A DNA stretch of 64,000 bases from Anoxybacter fermentans (GCF_003991135.1 NZ_CP016379.1:186001-250000), one strand, 5' to 3'. Positions 53,425 to 62,532 are shown, numbered from the stretch's first letter. Notes: generated by a model from the sequence alone, not told the origin. Program-made: numbers and translations.

Positions 53425-54087
53425 ATGAATCAGATATGGTTTTCGATTTATTTATCATTTAAAATTGCGTTTATTTCTACCCTTCTTGTTATTTTTATTG
53501 GCTTTTGGGTCAGTTGGATTTTGGTCCGTAAAGACTTTATGGGAAAAAAATTAATTGAAGTTTTGGTAAATCTACCTCTACTGGTTCCGCCGTCTGTTCT
53601 GGGATACTATCTTCTCTTAATTTTTGGACGGGAGGGATTAATTGGATATGGATTGGAAAAGTATCTGGGAATTCGGTTGGTTTTTCATTGGACGGGTGGA
53701 ATAGTAGCGGCTGTTATGGTCTCATTACCCCTTTATATTAATGCTGTCCGGCCTGCCCTTGCAACTTTAGAACAGGAGGTAGAGCAGGCGGCAAAGGTAG
53801 ATGGTGCAACAGATTTTCAGGTCTTTTATAAGATTATTTTGCCGTTAATAAGTAAAAGTCTGATTGCAGGAATTGCATTGACTTTTGCAAGATCTTTAGG
53901 AGAGTTTGGAGCAACATTGATGTTAATTGGCAATATTCCCGGTAAAACTCAGACCATGTCTCTTGCTATTTACCAGGCTGTTCTCTCAGGTGAATATGGT
54001 ATTGCTAATCAGCTTGTCTTTATATTGACGTTTTTTGCAATTTTAATCATGCTTTTTATAGGAAAGATTGATACTAAATTTGAATAA
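53425..54087 (+). CDS. modB: Molybdate ABC transporter permease
   Basis: 220 residues with five or six helices. Binding-protein-dependent permease signature: EQAAKVDGATDFQVFYKIILPLISKSLIAGIALTFARSLGEFGATLMLIGN (~120-170), where the EAA loop and GEFGAT are typical of ModB. The opening IWFSIYLSFKIAFISTLLVIFIGFWVSWILVRKDF is usual for the family. 11 bases after modA. The expected ATPase gene modC is not next; a palindromic remnant and an MFS gene follow. Confidence 0.93.
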   Translation: MNQIWFSIYLSFKIAFISTLLVIFIGFWVSWILVRKDFMGKKLIEVLVNLPLLVPPSVLGYYLLLIFGREGLIGYGLEKYLGIRLVFHWTGGIVAAVMVSLPLYINAVRPALATLEQEVEQAAKVDGATDFQVFYKIILPLISKSLIAGIALTFARSLGEFGATLMLIGNIPGKTQTMSLAIYQAVLSGEYGIANQLVFILTFFAILIMLFIGKIDTKFE

Positions 54088-54250
54088 TGAAGGAATTGAA
54101 ATGGACTTAAAAGTTTAAAAAGAAAATTTTACTATAATTGCGAGGAAAAATAATTTTTTATCCGAAGAGGTGATGATTAATACAAGGATTCTTTCTTAAA
54201 AAAGGCAATTGGCAATCCTGCTCGAAAGATTTTTTTTATTGAAGGGAAAA
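54088..54250. other. Spacer after modB, no modC
   Basis: AT-rich with AAGAGGTGATGATTAA at 54165-54180, which may be a very decayed left end of palindromic copy 11. No ATPase motif is found. Confidence 0.4.
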
Positions 54251-54319
54251 GAAATTGAACTTTAGATAGTTCGAAAAATTTCTTTTGAAGTAAAAAATTA
54301 GCTTTTTATAGTAAAATCA
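54251..54319 (+). repeat. Long palindromic element, copy 11 (right-arm remnant)
   Basis: About 69 bases match the right arm only (AACTTTAGATAGTTCGAAAA, then AATTAGCTTTTTATAGTAAA). The left arm and centre are lost. This lies exactly where modC would be expected. Confidence 0.8.
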
Positions 54320-54342
54320 GATATTTATTAATATTAATTAGA

Positions 54343-54370
54343 TGACGGTATAATATATACCGTCAATTTT
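54343..54370. terminator. Hairpin before the MFS gene
   Basis: GACGGTATA-ATA-TATACCGTC followed by AATTTTA. A perfect 9-bp stem; weak T tract. Confidence 0.55.
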
Positions 54371-54394
54371 ACTGTAAAAGATGTTAATAAAATA

Positions 54395-54423
54395 TTGACA
54401 TTTGTAAGTATATAGAATATTAT
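54395..54423 (+). promoter_or_regulatory. Sigma-A promoter for the MFS gene
   Basis: TTGACA, 17-base spacer, TATTAT. The start codon is 77 bases downstream. Confidence 0.7.
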
Positions 54424-54499
54424 AATATTATTAATATGTCTAACAATAGCTTGATGGTAGATTCAAGGAAATGTGACTTATTTGTAAGGGGGTTTTAAA

Positions 54500-55801
54500 T
54501 TGCTTAAGGAAAAGATTTTAACTCAAGAGTATATTTTGGATTCTAAGTTCAATGCCAGAGTTAGGTGGAATATGATTTTGATGTTGGCTGGAAAGCTGGT
54601 ATCCCTTTTTGGAACCTATATCTATAGTTTTGCCATTGGTTTATATGTTCTGAAAGTGACGGGTTCAGGGATGAATTTTGCTACAACATTGGTTTTCAGT
54701 ATGTTACCCAGGGTTATTTTGGGACCTTTCGCAGGAGCTATAGCAGATCATTTTAATCGTAAGCGAATGGTTATCATTATGGATTTTTTAAGTGGTATAA
54801 TCGTTTTGGCTTTGTATGGTATCGCTTTTTATGATAGTTTACGACTTTCATATATCTATACTGTGGCTGTATTATTGTCAATTTGTAATACTTTCTTTAA
54901 TGTGGCGTTAGATGCAAGTATTCCGAATCTTGTAGATGAAAAACGTTTGTTGAAAATAAATTCTTTTAATCAGAGTATTATGTCATTGGCCCAGATTACC
55001 GGTCCAATGATAGGTGGTTTGATTTACGGACTTGTAGATGTGAAAGTTTTTTTAGTCATTAATGGACTTTCTTTTATTATTTCAGCTATTTCTGAAATTT
55101 TTATAGATTTTGAACTAACAGCTGACCGCGGGAGAGATAGAAAGAAAGAAGATATTACATTTTTAAAGAAGATTATAAATGAGATGAAAGAAGGGTTTTT
55201 ATATTTAAAAGAGTCAAAGTTTTTGCTAACTTTACTAAGTTTTGCTTTATTTATGAATTTTCTCGTTAATCTAGGATATGCGGTTTCAGTACCTTATATT
55301 ATTAACAAAGTAATAAAATTAACTCCTGGCCAGTATGGTATAATTTCGAGTACATTTTCTATCGGGATTTTTTTGGGTTCATTGGTATTATCAATTTTGC
55401 CTGAGTTTAAAAAAAAGTATAAGATTATGACGATAAGCTTAAGTATATTTGCTGTAGAATTAGTGTTAACCGGGATACCTGGGATTCCAGTTTTACGGTT
55501 TATCGATAAATATATTTTCTTTATTTTCTATTCCACTCTGGCTTTTTTGATGGGAGTGAAACAGGCCATTATTAATATTCCACTTCAGGTTGAATTTCAA
55601 AGGCAGATTCCCGACAAATATAGGGGGAGGGTTTTTGGATTAATACAAACTACGGCTATGGCAATAACTCCTCTTGCTTTGATATTAGCTGGTATTTTCA
55701 CTGAAATGATTCCCGTTTATATATTACCGATTACTTCAGGTATTTTGTTAGCACTTTTGATGGTTAAATTTGCAACTAATGAGGATATAAAAAAATTATA
55801 A
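54500..55801 (+). CDS. MFS transporter (MFS_3/enterobactin-exporter-like)
   Basis: 433 residues starting TTG 54500 after AAGGGGG. Twelve predicted helices. The opening NARVRWNMILMLAGKLVSLFGTYIYSFAIGLYVLKVTGSG and the loop FAGAIADHFNRKRMVIIMDFLSG (MFS signature between helices 2 and 3) match the MFS_3 branch. The motif near residues 155-185 is NQSIMSLAQITGPMIGGLIYGLVD, and the C-terminal half has VEFQRQIPDKYRGRVFGLIQTTAMA. Members export drugs or siderophores. No linked regulator. Single gene with its own promoter. Confidence 0.9.
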   Translation: MLKEKILTQEYILDSKFNARVRWNMILMLAGKLVSLFGTYIYSFAIGLYVLKVTGSGMNFATTLVFSMLPRVILGPFAGAIADHFNRKRMVIIMDFLSGIIVLALYGIAFYDSLRLSYIYTVAVLLSICNTFFNVALDASIPNLVDEKRLLKINSFNQSIMSLAQITGPMIGGLIYGLVDVKVFLVINGLSFIISAISEIFIDFELTADRGRDRKKEDITFLKKIINEMKEGFLYLKESKFLLTLLSFALFMNFLVNLGYAVSVPYIINKVIKLTPGQYGIISSTFSIGIFLGSLVLSILPEFKKKYKIMTISLSIFAVELVLTGIPGIPVLRFIDKYIFFIFYSTLAFLMGVKQAIINIPLQVEFQRQIPDKYRGRVFGLIQTTAMAITPLALILAGIFTEMIPVYILPITSGILLALLMVKFATNEDIKKL

Positions 55802-55961
55802 AAGAGGGTGGGTCTAGAAAAAGTAAATTTCAAGAAAAAATATGATTCTAGGATTTTTTATGATAATTATAATACAGAAATGCTGGCAAATTGGGTTTTG
55901 TGGCCTGGTCAGGTTTAGTATATCCAGGTTATAATAGTTATATGAAGTAGAAAATCACCTC

Positions 55962-55989
55962 TTCACATAAAAAGAAAATATGGTATAAT
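55962..55989 (+). promoter_or_regulatory. Sigma-A promoter of asnS
   Basis: TTCACA, 16-base spacer ending TGG, TATAAT (extended -10). 69 bases before the start codon; no T-box leader fits in this distance. Confidence 0.65.
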
Positions 55990-56058
55990 AAATAAAATAA
56001 GATACCATTAATGGATTTGTTGCGGGAATAAAACCAGGCAAAGGAGGATTATATAGTT

Positions 56059-57450
56059 ATGCATTACTTTGAACGAACAAAAGTTAGAGATGCTCTTAGG
56101 GCAGAAAAGCCTCAGGAGGATGTAATTATCCTGGGTTGGGTACGGACCAAACGGGTATCCAAAAATGTTGCATTTCTGGAAGTAAACGATGGGAGTACGC
56201 TGGCAAATTTACAGTTGGTACTGGAACCGGATAAGTTTCCTATCTTAGATGAGGTTAATACCGGGACAAGTATCAAAGCAACGGGGGACCTTGTTGAATC
56301 CAAGGGTGGAAAACAGGCCTGGGAGGTACAGGTAAAAACTTTAGAAATTATTGGACATTGTCCACAGGATTATCCGCTTCAGAAAAAACGTCACAGTTTT
56401 GAGTTTCTTCGTGAAATTGCTCATATTCGCCCCCGGACTAATACCTTTGGAGTAGTTAACCGCTTCAGAAGTAAGATGGCTTATGCTGTTCATAAGTTTT
56501 TCCAGGAACGGGGATTCTACTATGTCCATACTCCGATTATTACTGCCAGTGACTGTGAAGGCGCTGGTGAGATGTTTAGAGTCACCACTTTTGATCTGAA
56601 TAAAGTACCTATGACCGATGGTCATGTGGATTTCAGGCAGGATTTCTTTGGTCAAGAGACATCTTTAACCGTATCCGGTCAGTTAGAGGCTGAACTTCTG
56701 GCTACTGCTATAGGTGATGTTTATACCTTTGGCCCGACTTTTAGAGCAGAGAATTCTAATACTTCCCGCCATCTTGCAGAGTTCTGGATGATTGAACCCG
56801 AAATGGCTTTCTGTGATCTGGAAGAAAATATGAAGATTATTGAAGAATTTTTAAAATATCTCTGTCAATATGCTCTGGATAACTGTCAGGAAGAGATGCA
56901 GTTTTTTAACAAATGGATTGATAAGACCCATACCCGGATTCAAACCCTTGAAGAGATTGTTAATTCTGATTTTGGTGTTATTACTTATACAGAAGCTATC
57001 GAGATTCTTAAAAAAGCTGATCGTAAATTCGAATTTCCGGTTGAATGGGGACTGGATTTACAGTCTGAACACGAGCGTTACCTGACAGAAGAATATTTTA
57101 AGCGTCCTATGATGGTTATTGATTATCCAAAAGATATTAAAGCATTTTATATGCGGCTTAATGATGATAATAAAACTGTTCGTGCTGTTGATGTACTGGT
57201 ACCGCAGGTTGGAGAGATTGTTGGAGGTTCCCAACGCGAAGAGCGTCTGGACAAATTGATTCAGCGAATGGAGGAACTGGGTATGGATATTGAAGGGATG
57301 CAGTGGTATTTGGATATCCGCCGTTGGGGAAGTGTTCCGCATAGCGGTTTTGGCCTGGGCTTTGAGCGAATTTTGATGTACATGTCAGGAATCTCCAATA
57401 TCCGTGATGTTATACCTTTTCCAAGAACTCCGGGGAATGCTAAATTTTAA
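56059..57450 (+). CDS. asnS: Asparaginyl-tRNA synthetase
   Basis: 463 residues. N-terminal OB-fold (VIILGWVRTKRVSKNVAFLEVNDGST, ~20-100), then the class II core: motif 1 near FEFLREIAHIRPRTNTFGVVNRFRS, motif 2 FGPTFRAENSNTSRHLAEFWMIEPE, motif 3 HSGFGLGFERILMYMSGISNIRDVIPFPRTPGNAKF. FGQETSLTVSGQL is typical of AsnS rather than AspS. It charges tRNA(Asn) directly, so with gatB nearby the GatCAB enzyme is needed mainly for tRNA(Gln). Start ATG after AAAGGAGG. Confidence 0.97.
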   Translation: MHYFERTKVRDALRAEKPQEDVIILGWVRTKRVSKNVAFLEVNDGSTLANLQLVLEPDKFPILDEVNTGTSIKATGDLVESKGGKQAWEVQVKTLEIIGHCPQDYPLQKKRHSFEFLREIAHIRPRTNTFGVVNRFRSKMAYAVHKFFQERGFYYVHTPIITASDCEGAGEMFRVTTFDLNKVPMTDGHVDFRQDFFGQETSLTVSGQLEAELLATAIGDVYTFGPTFRAENSNTSRHLAEFWMIEPEMAFCDLEENMKIIEEFLKYLCQYALDNCQEEMQFFNKWIDKTHTRIQTLEEIVNSDFGVITYTEAIEILKKADRKFEFPVEWGLDLQSEHERYLTEEYFKRPMMVIDYPKDIKAFYMRLNDDNKTVRAVDVLVPQVGEIVGGSQREERLDKLIQRMEELGMDIEGMQWYLDIRRWGSVPHSGFGLGFERILMYMSGISNIRDVIPFPRTPGNAKF

Positions 57451-57455
57451 TCTGA

Positions 57456-57512
57456 AAAAATGCACCAATAGATATCTCAGCCCGTCTGGGATACTATATG
57501 GTGCTTTTTTTC
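57456..57512 (+). terminator. Terminator of asnS
   Basis: GCACCA...TGGTGC stem with an inner CAG/CTG stem, then TTTTTTT. A long imperfect hairpin. Confidence 0.88.
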
Positions 57513-57653
57513 TATAATTTAAAAAGGAAAGTCGAAGGTTTTTGTAGAACTTGAAAAAGGTGCTGGTTAAAGAAAACCACCATTGTGAACTTATTTATCC
57601 AGCAGATTTTATCATTATGGAATATGTTAAAAAATAGAAGTAGGTGAAATTAG

Positions 57654-58550
57654 ATGAGGAACAAAACACGCGGTAGTATTCAAATTATTATTTCTTCTAT
57701 TTTTTTCGGAGCATTACCTCTATTGACCCAGATAGGATATGAAGGAGGAGCAAATGTAGTTAGTATTCTGGCTATCCGTTTTAGTATTGCAGCCGTTTTG
57801 ATCTGGTTTTATCTCTGGTTGACAAAAGTAAAGATCAAAGTGGATCTTAAACAATTGTTTATTTTAGCTGTGGTTGCTATATTTGGGTATGGAGTTATGG
57901 TCTTTAGTTATTTTTTATCATTACAGTATATTCCATCTTCTCTGGCAGCTATGATTTTATTCACTTATCCAGTAATTGTTACCTATCTATCGGCGATTCT
58001 GTTAAACTCGCCAATTACAAAAGTTAAAGTTATTGCTCTCGTGCTGGTCACTATCGGTGTGTTATTGATGAGTTGGGGTGAAGTGGATTTCCATCCTTTT
58101 GGAATATTCCTTGCTTTTATAGCGGCACTTTTTTATGCCATTTATATTGTTTATCTGGGTAGTTCATATACTTTTCAGTTAGAACCTAGGGTGTTAACAG
58201 CTTTTATCATTCTTTTTTCTGCTATCTTTTTTATGATATTGGGGGTCATTAGGGGAGATTTAATCTTTGCAATCAGCGGCTTTGCATGGTTAGCTATTAT
58301 TATTATGGCTATTTTCTCTACTATTTTTGCTATTATGATTTTTTATTCTGGTGTGCAGAAGATAGGGCCAGCTTTAGCAGCAATTATCAGTGCAGTTGAA
58401 CCAATAACGGTAATGATTTTGGGAGTTATGATTTTGGAGGAAAAAGTTAGATTTATTCAATTATTGGGATCTTTATTAATCCTCAGCGGAGTTATTTATG
58501 TTCAAAAATGCAGCTCAAAGCCGAAAATAGATTGGAAAGCAAGGATTTAA
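57654..58550 (+). CDS. EamA/DMT-family transporter
   Basis: 298 residues, ten helices in two EamA repeats. The first: GSIQIIISSIFFGALPLLTQIGYEGGANVVSILAIRF; the second: GIFLAFIAALFYAIYIVYLGSSYTFQLEP and LAAIISAVEPITVMILGVMILEEKV. Substrate unknown, probably an amino acid or other metabolite. It shares the fold with the gene at 28519 but the two are not near-copies. The AlkA-like gene begins 18 bases after its stop, so they are probably co-transcribed, without an obvious functional link. Confidence 0.9.
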   Translation: MRNKTRGSIQIIISSIFFGALPLLTQIGYEGGANVVSILAIRFSIAAVLIWFYLWLTKVKIKVDLKQLFILAVVAIFGYGVMVFSYFLSLQYIPSSLAAMILFTYPVIVTYLSAILLNSPITKVKVIALVLVTIGVLLMSWGEVDFHPFGIFLAFIAALFYAIYIVYLGSSYTFQLEPRVLTAFIILFSAIFFMILGVIRGDLIFAISGFAWLAIIIMAIFSTIFAIMIFYSGVQKIGPALAAIISAVEPITVMILGVMILEEKVRFIQLLGSLLILSGVIYVQKCSSKPKIDWKARI

Positions 58551-58567
58551 AAGGAGAGGAGTAATAT

Positions 58568-59179
58568 ATGTCCAATAGATGGCAGGAGGCAGAACAATTC
58601 TTAAGAGATAAGGACCCGGTACTTGGAGGACTGATAGAAAGATATGGTCCATGTACCTTAAGCCCACGGAAAAATCTTTTTGATTTTCTTTGTGAATCCA
58701 TCATTTGGCAGCAAATATCGATAAAAGTAGCAGTTTCTATTATGGAACGGTTTCGTTCTCTTTTCAGTAAAAATCAGGCAGAACCTGAGGAATTGTTAAA
58801 TTTAAGTAATGAAGACTTAAGAGAGGTTGGAGTGTCCCAGAGAAAAATAATTTATCTAAAAAACCTGGCTAAAAAGATCGTAGATGGAGAGTTGGACTTA
58901 TTTCGATTAAGAGAGCTTTCTAATGAGAAAATTGAAGATGAATTACTTAAATTAAAAGGAATTGGGCCCTGGACAGTGACTATGTTTTTGATTTTTGCTC
59001 TCAACCGAACCAATGTTTTACCGATAGGTGATTTAGGAATCAAAAAAGCAATTCAGATTCATTATAACCTACCTGAACTCCCTAGACCTGATAAAATACG
59101 AGAGATTGCCCGGGCCTGGCATCCATATGAATCCATTGCCTCATGGTATCTCTGGCAAAGCTTAAGAAACAAAGATTAG
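58568..59179 (+). CDS. DNA-3-methyladenine glycosylase II-like (AlkA-type HhH-GPD)
   Basis: 203 residues. Helix-hairpin-helix at ELLKLKGIGPWTVTMFLIFAL (~128-148), followed by the catalytic Asp in VLPIGDLGIKKAI (~155). Residues FLCESIIWQQISIKVAVSIMERF match the substrate-binding helices of this base-excision family. Lacks the N-terminal AlkA domain of E. coli, as do many Gram-positive homologues. It removes alkylated purines from DNA. Start ATG after AAGGAGAGGAG. No Ada-like regulator is linked. Confidence 0.9.
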   Translation: MSNRWQEAEQFLRDKDPVLGGLIERYGPCTLSPRKNLFDFLCESIIWQQISIKVAVSIMERFRSLFSKNQAEPEELLNLSNEDLREVGVSQRKIIYLKNLAKKIVDGELDLFRLRELSNEKIEDELLKLKGIGPWTVTMFLIFALNRTNVLPIGDLGIKKAIQIHYNLPELPRPDKIREIARAWHPYESIASWYLWQSLRNKD

Positions 59180-59243
59180 ATTATGGCAGATTTTTATAAA
59201 AAGCCAGAATTTTTTTTAATTTAATTTTAGAGGAGTGGCAAAA

Positions 59244-59591
59244 ATGAAATATATCAGACGATTTATTTTATACCTTATCATTGCATCAATTCATTTTCTG
59301 CTCCAGGCAACCATGATGCTTTTGTCAATTATCAGTAAATTAATCTTTTTTGAGGATTCCATCTGGTCAATGGGTGGGATGCTGAGAGTGATATCTGCAG
59401 GGTTATATCAGATTTTAATATTTCCATTTATCTGGATTTTTCAGAAATGGTCGTTCCAGATTCCCTGGTTTCAGGACTTACCTTTTGTATTGAATAGTCT
59501 TTTATGGGGGTTAATTATTTATTTACTTATTGCTAGAAAAGCCAGGAAGAAGAAAAAAAATGCACGTTATTATTTTGTGCGTGGTTTATAA
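59244..59591 (+). CDS. Hypothetical membrane protein, three helices
   Basis: 115 residues from ATG 59244, with AGAGGAG upstream (in-frame GTG 59235 overlaps the ribosome site). Three hydrophobic segments: FILYLIIASIHFLLQATMMLLSIISKLIFF, ISAGLYQILIFPFIWIFQK, FVLNSLLWGLIIYLLIAR, then a basic tail RKARKKKKNARYYFVRG. No family recognised. It lies between the glycosylase and a zinc-ribbon membrane gene; the gap to each is 65-80 bases. Confidence 0.65.
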   Translation: MKYIRRFILYLIIASIHFLLQATMMLLSIISKLIFFEDSIWSMGGMLRVISAGLYQILIFPFIWIFQKWSFQIPWFQDLPFVLNSLLWGLIIYLLIARKARKKKKNARYYFVRGL

Positions 59592-59671
59592 TAATTTACT
59601 AATCATGATTTAGAGTTAGAATGGTTGGTGTATGATAGATTTTATATGAATTTATAAGGGAGGAATTAATT

Positions 59672-60175
59672 ATGAGTGGGAAAATATCCAATAGAAGAAA
59701 GTTTGTTTATTATCTGGGAATGATGTTTATTATTATAGGTTTTCTTATGTTCTTATCAAATTTTATATTTATCACTTTTGAAGGAAGTCCATTTGGGCAT
59801 AAAGGATTTTTTTTCAGAAGAACCAGTCCATTTTTGGGTTTTGATAGTATAGTAGGGGGATTTGCCATCCGGGGAGTAAGTAGTTTTACTTTAATAATCA
59901 TTGGAGGAGTATTAATGATTGTGGGTAGAGCCGGATTAGCAGGTTCAGGTATAATACTTGATCCTGAAAGAGCAAGAGAGGATTTAAAACCATGGAATCG
60001 TGTTAAAGGAGGTATGATCAACGATACTCTTAATGAGATTGATGTAGTTAAAACAGTAACCAGAAAGTTAAGTGGAGAAGAAGCTGAGCCAGTAATTAAA
60101 GTTCGGTGTAGTTCGTGTCGGACACTGAATGATGAAGATGCAAAATTTTGTAAAAACTGTGGGAAATCTTTATAA
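59672..60175 (+). CDS. Membrane protein with C-terminal zinc ribbon
   Basis: 167 residues. Two membrane helices (YYLGMMFIIIGFLMFLSNFIFI; SFTLIIIGGVLMIVGRAGLAG), separated by a short extracytoplasmic loop rich in Gly/Phe. The C-terminus carries a zinc ribbon, VRCSSCRTLNDEDAKFCKNCGKSL (CxxC...CxxC, residues ~145-165). The middle region (DPERAREDLKPWNRVKGGMI) is amphipathic. Function unknown. Start ATG after GGGAGG. Confidence 0.7.
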   Translation: MSGKISNRRKFVYYLGMMFIIIGFLMFLSNFIFITFEGSPFGHKGFFFRRTSPFLGFDSIVGGFAIRGVSSFTLIIIGGVLMIVGRAGLAGSGIILDPERAREDLKPWNRVKGGMINDTLNEIDVVKTVTRKLSGEEAEPVIKVRCSSCRTLNDEDAKFCKNCGKSL

Positions 60176-60277
60176 GTTTATGGAAAGTAAGTTTGGAGAT
60201 ATGTTGGGGTTAAGAAAAAAAGTTGCTTTAGAGGGGTTGGATGGTGAAATGGAGAATATATTTATTATGTAATTTAA

Positions 60278-60413
60278 GATTTTACTGCAAAAAGCTAATT
60301 TTTCGCTTTAAAAGAAATTTTTCAAATCATCTAAAGTTCGACTGAAATCTCACTAAGGTGGTTAAACGAAAAATTTCTATGGCGCTCAAAATTAGTTTTT
60401 TGCAGTTTAATCA
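60278..60413 (-). repeat. Long palindromic element, copy 12 (centre-deleted, reverse orientation)
   Basis: 136 bp. The whole centre, both inner hairpins, is missing, leaving outer arms joined at CATCTAAAGTTCGACTGAAATCTCACTAAGG. Reverse orientation. Flanks TTTA on both sides (60273-60276 and 60414-60417), taking 60277 as the first base. Ends about 20 bases before the ribosome site of the dipeptidase gene. Confidence 0.9.
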
Positions 60414-60445
60414 TTTAATAGAAAAATAATAAAGGGGGTAAAATA

Positions 60446-61846
60446 ATGGACTTGTTGGCACGGGTTGATAACATGCGTGATCAGATTATCAAATCTACCC
60501 AGGAGTTAGTACGGATCAGGAGTGTAGAAGAAGAGGCACAGCCGGGAATGCCTTTTGGTAAAGGGGTTAATGATGCTTTAGAGTATGTATTGAAGCTCTC
60601 TGAGGAAATGGGATTTAAAACAAAGAATTTGGATGGATATGCTGGTCATGCTGAAATTGGTGAAGGTGATGAGATTGTAGGAATTCTGGTACATTTAGAT
60701 GTGGTTCCAGAAGGTAGTAATTGGACATATCCACCTTATGGTGGGGAAATTCATGATAATAAAATATACGGTCGTGGTACTATTGATGATAAAGGGCCAG
60801 CTATTGCGGCTTTATATGCAATGAAAGCGGTACTGGACAGTGGAATTCCGTTAAAGAAACGGGTTCGGATTATTTTTGGAACAGATGAGGAGAGCGGTTG
60901 GGAGGGAATTAAGTACTATTTAAAGCATGAAGAAGCTCCTACAATAGCTTTTGCTCCAGATGCCGAATATCCTGCTATTCATGGTGAGAAAGGAATTCTT
61001 ATCTTTAATTTAGAAAAGGAATTTAAGAATAATTGTACTGCTTGTGATGATGGAATACGGATTGTATCCATAAAGGGTGGAAATGCTCCGAATATGGTTC
61101 CAGATTACTGTGAGGCCGTTTTGGCTGGTAATGATCTGTCTAAGGTTAGAGAAGCAATGGAAACATATGCTAAGGAAAATGAAGTTCATCTCGAATGGGA
61201 AGAGAAAGATGGTCAGGCGGTTATCAAATCCCATGGTGTTTCTGCTCACGGTAGTTTACCTGAATCGGGTCAAAATGCAATTTCACAGCTTATGGTTTTC
61301 CTGGCTTCTCTCGATTTAAGTTCCTGTGATCTCTGTGACTTTATTAAGTTCTATGCTAAAAAAATTGGTATGGAATATTATGGGCAATCTATCGGATGCG
61401 GAATTGAAGATGATGTATCTGGAAAATTGATCTTTAATGTGGGTTTAATTGACCTGACAGAGGAAAAAGCAAAAGTAGTGGTAAATATCAGGTATCCTGT
61501 AACCAGTTCAGCGGAAGAAGTATATAGTGGAATTGAGAAGGAGCTAGAGGGTACCGGTATTAAACTCGTAAAAGGAGAACATATGAAACCATTATATGTT
61601 CCGGCAGATGATGAACTGGTAGTAAAATTAATGGATGTTTACCGTGAGTTAACGGGTGATGATAGAGCACCTATCACAATTGGTGGTGGTACATATGCCC
61701 GTGCTGTTACAAAAGCTGTGGCCTTTGGACCGCTTTTTCCAGGTCAGCCTGAGTTAGCCCATCAGAAGGATGAGTTTATTGGTGTGGACGATTTGATTTT
61801 GAATACAAAGATATATGCAAAGGCAATCGTAGCGTTAGCGGGATAA
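60446..61846 (+). CDS. M20 zinc dipeptidase, PepV-like
   Basis: 466 residues. Metal-binding signature regions: GILVHLDVVPEGSNWTYPPYGGEIHDNKIYGRGTIDDKGPAIAALYAM (His and Asp ligands, ~83-130) and RIIFGTDEESGWEGIKYYL (Glu ligands and catalytic base, ~148). DAEYPAIHGEKGIL follows, with a lid domain, then VSAHGSLPESGQNA. The last ligand His is in QPELAHQKDEFIGVDDL. Cytoplasmic; hydrolyses dipeptides. Start ATG after AAAGGGGG. A palindromic element ends about 30 bases upstream, leaving no obvious promoter of its own. Confidence 0.92.
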   Translation: MDLLARVDNMRDQIIKSTQELVRIRSVEEEAQPGMPFGKGVNDALEYVLKLSEEMGFKTKNLDGYAGHAEIGEGDEIVGILVHLDVVPEGSNWTYPPYGGEIHDNKIYGRGTIDDKGPAIAALYAMKAVLDSGIPLKKRVRIIFGTDEESGWEGIKYYLKHEEAPTIAFAPDAEYPAIHGEKGILIFNLEKEFKNNCTACDDGIRIVSIKGGNAPNMVPDYCEAVLAGNDLSKVREAMETYAKENEVHLEWEEKDGQAVIKSHGVSAHGSLPESGQNAISQLMVFLASLDLSSCDLCDFIKFYAKKIGMEYYGQSIGCGIEDDVSGKLIFNVGLIDLTEEKAKVVVNIRYPVTSSAEEVYSGIEKELEGTGIKLVKGEHMKPLYVPADDELVVKLMDVYRELTGDDRAPITIGGGTYARAVTKAVAFGPLFPGQPELAHQKDEFIGVDDLILNTKIYAKAIVALAG

Positions 61847-61851
61847 TTATA

Positions 61852-61876
61852 AAATCGGGGGAATTCCCCCCGATTA
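61852..61876. terminator. Bidirectional terminator between pepV-like and trmB
   Basis: AATCGGGGGAATTCCCCCCGATT, a nearly perfect palindrome between convergent genes with A/T tracts on both sides. Confidence 0.85.
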
Positions 61877-61878
61877 GT

Positions 61879-62532
61879 TTATTTTCCTGTCCAGATAGCT
61901 TCTAGACGGTAGATAGCTTTACCCATTTCGACCCATTTTTTCTCATATCGGGTCATAATATTTTTTTCAGCATATTCACTATTATGCAGGTCAAAGGTAA
62001 TATTTTTAAGTAAAAATCCGTTTCCGGATAATTTTTCAAGAGAGAATTCAAAGAAATCCCGATTATCGGTTTTAAAGTGGATTTCTCCCCCAACTTTGAG
62101 AACTTCTTTATATAGATTAAGGAATCGGGGATGTGTAAGACGTCTTTTATGATGTCTTTTTTTCGGCCAGGGATCAGAGAAATTAAGATAAATTCTTTCC
62201 ACTTCACCGGGTGCAAAGTAGTTAGTTATAAATTGAGCATCTCCGTAAATAAAGGCCATATTCTTTTTATCATATTCAACAGCATAGCGGGCAGGATAGA
62301 TTAAAACTTCTTCTACCTTTTCAAAGCCAATAAAATTGATTTCTGGATGCTGTTCGGCTATTTCAATTATGAAATGCCCTTTACCTGTACCAATTTCTAA
62401 ATGAATGGGGTTGGAATTACCGAAAAATTCCTGCCAATGCCCTGAAATATTTTTTTTAGTTTCTGGGCCAAATATAACCCGGGGGTTTTTTCTAAGTTCA
62501 TCTTCTGCCCAGGGTTTATTCCGAATTCGCAT
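61879..62532 (-). CDS. trmB: tRNA (guanine-46-N7)-methyltransferase
   Basis: 217 residues from ATG 62532, with AAAAAGGAG upstream (an earlier in-frame ATG at 62562 overlaps that ribosome site). It methylates G46 in tRNA variable loops with SAM. Motifs: HLEIGTGKGHFIIEIAEQHPEINFIGFEK (SAM site), IYLNFSDPWPKKRHHKRRLTHPRFL (the family's PWPKKRH catalytic loop), HFKTDNRDFFEFSLE and YEKKWVEMGKAIYRLEA (T-x-Y-E substrate motif region). Convergent with the dipeptidase gene. Confidence 0.95.
   Translation of the reverse strand: MRIRNKPWAEDELRKNPRVIFGPETKKNISGHWQEFFGNSNPIHLEIGTGKGHFIIEIAEQHPEINFIGFEKVEEVLIYPARYAVEYDKKNMAFIYGDAQFITNYFAPGEVERIYLNFSDPWPKKRHHKRRLTHPRFLNLYKEVLKVGGEIHFKTDNRDFFEFSLEKLSGNGFLLKNITFDLHNSEYAEKNIMTRYEKKWVEMGKAIYRLEAIWTGK

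Noticed and set aside
55802-56058. T-box leader before asnS
   Set aside because: The promoter found at 55962-55989 leaves too short a leader, and no T-box core sequence or specifier hairpin is visible.
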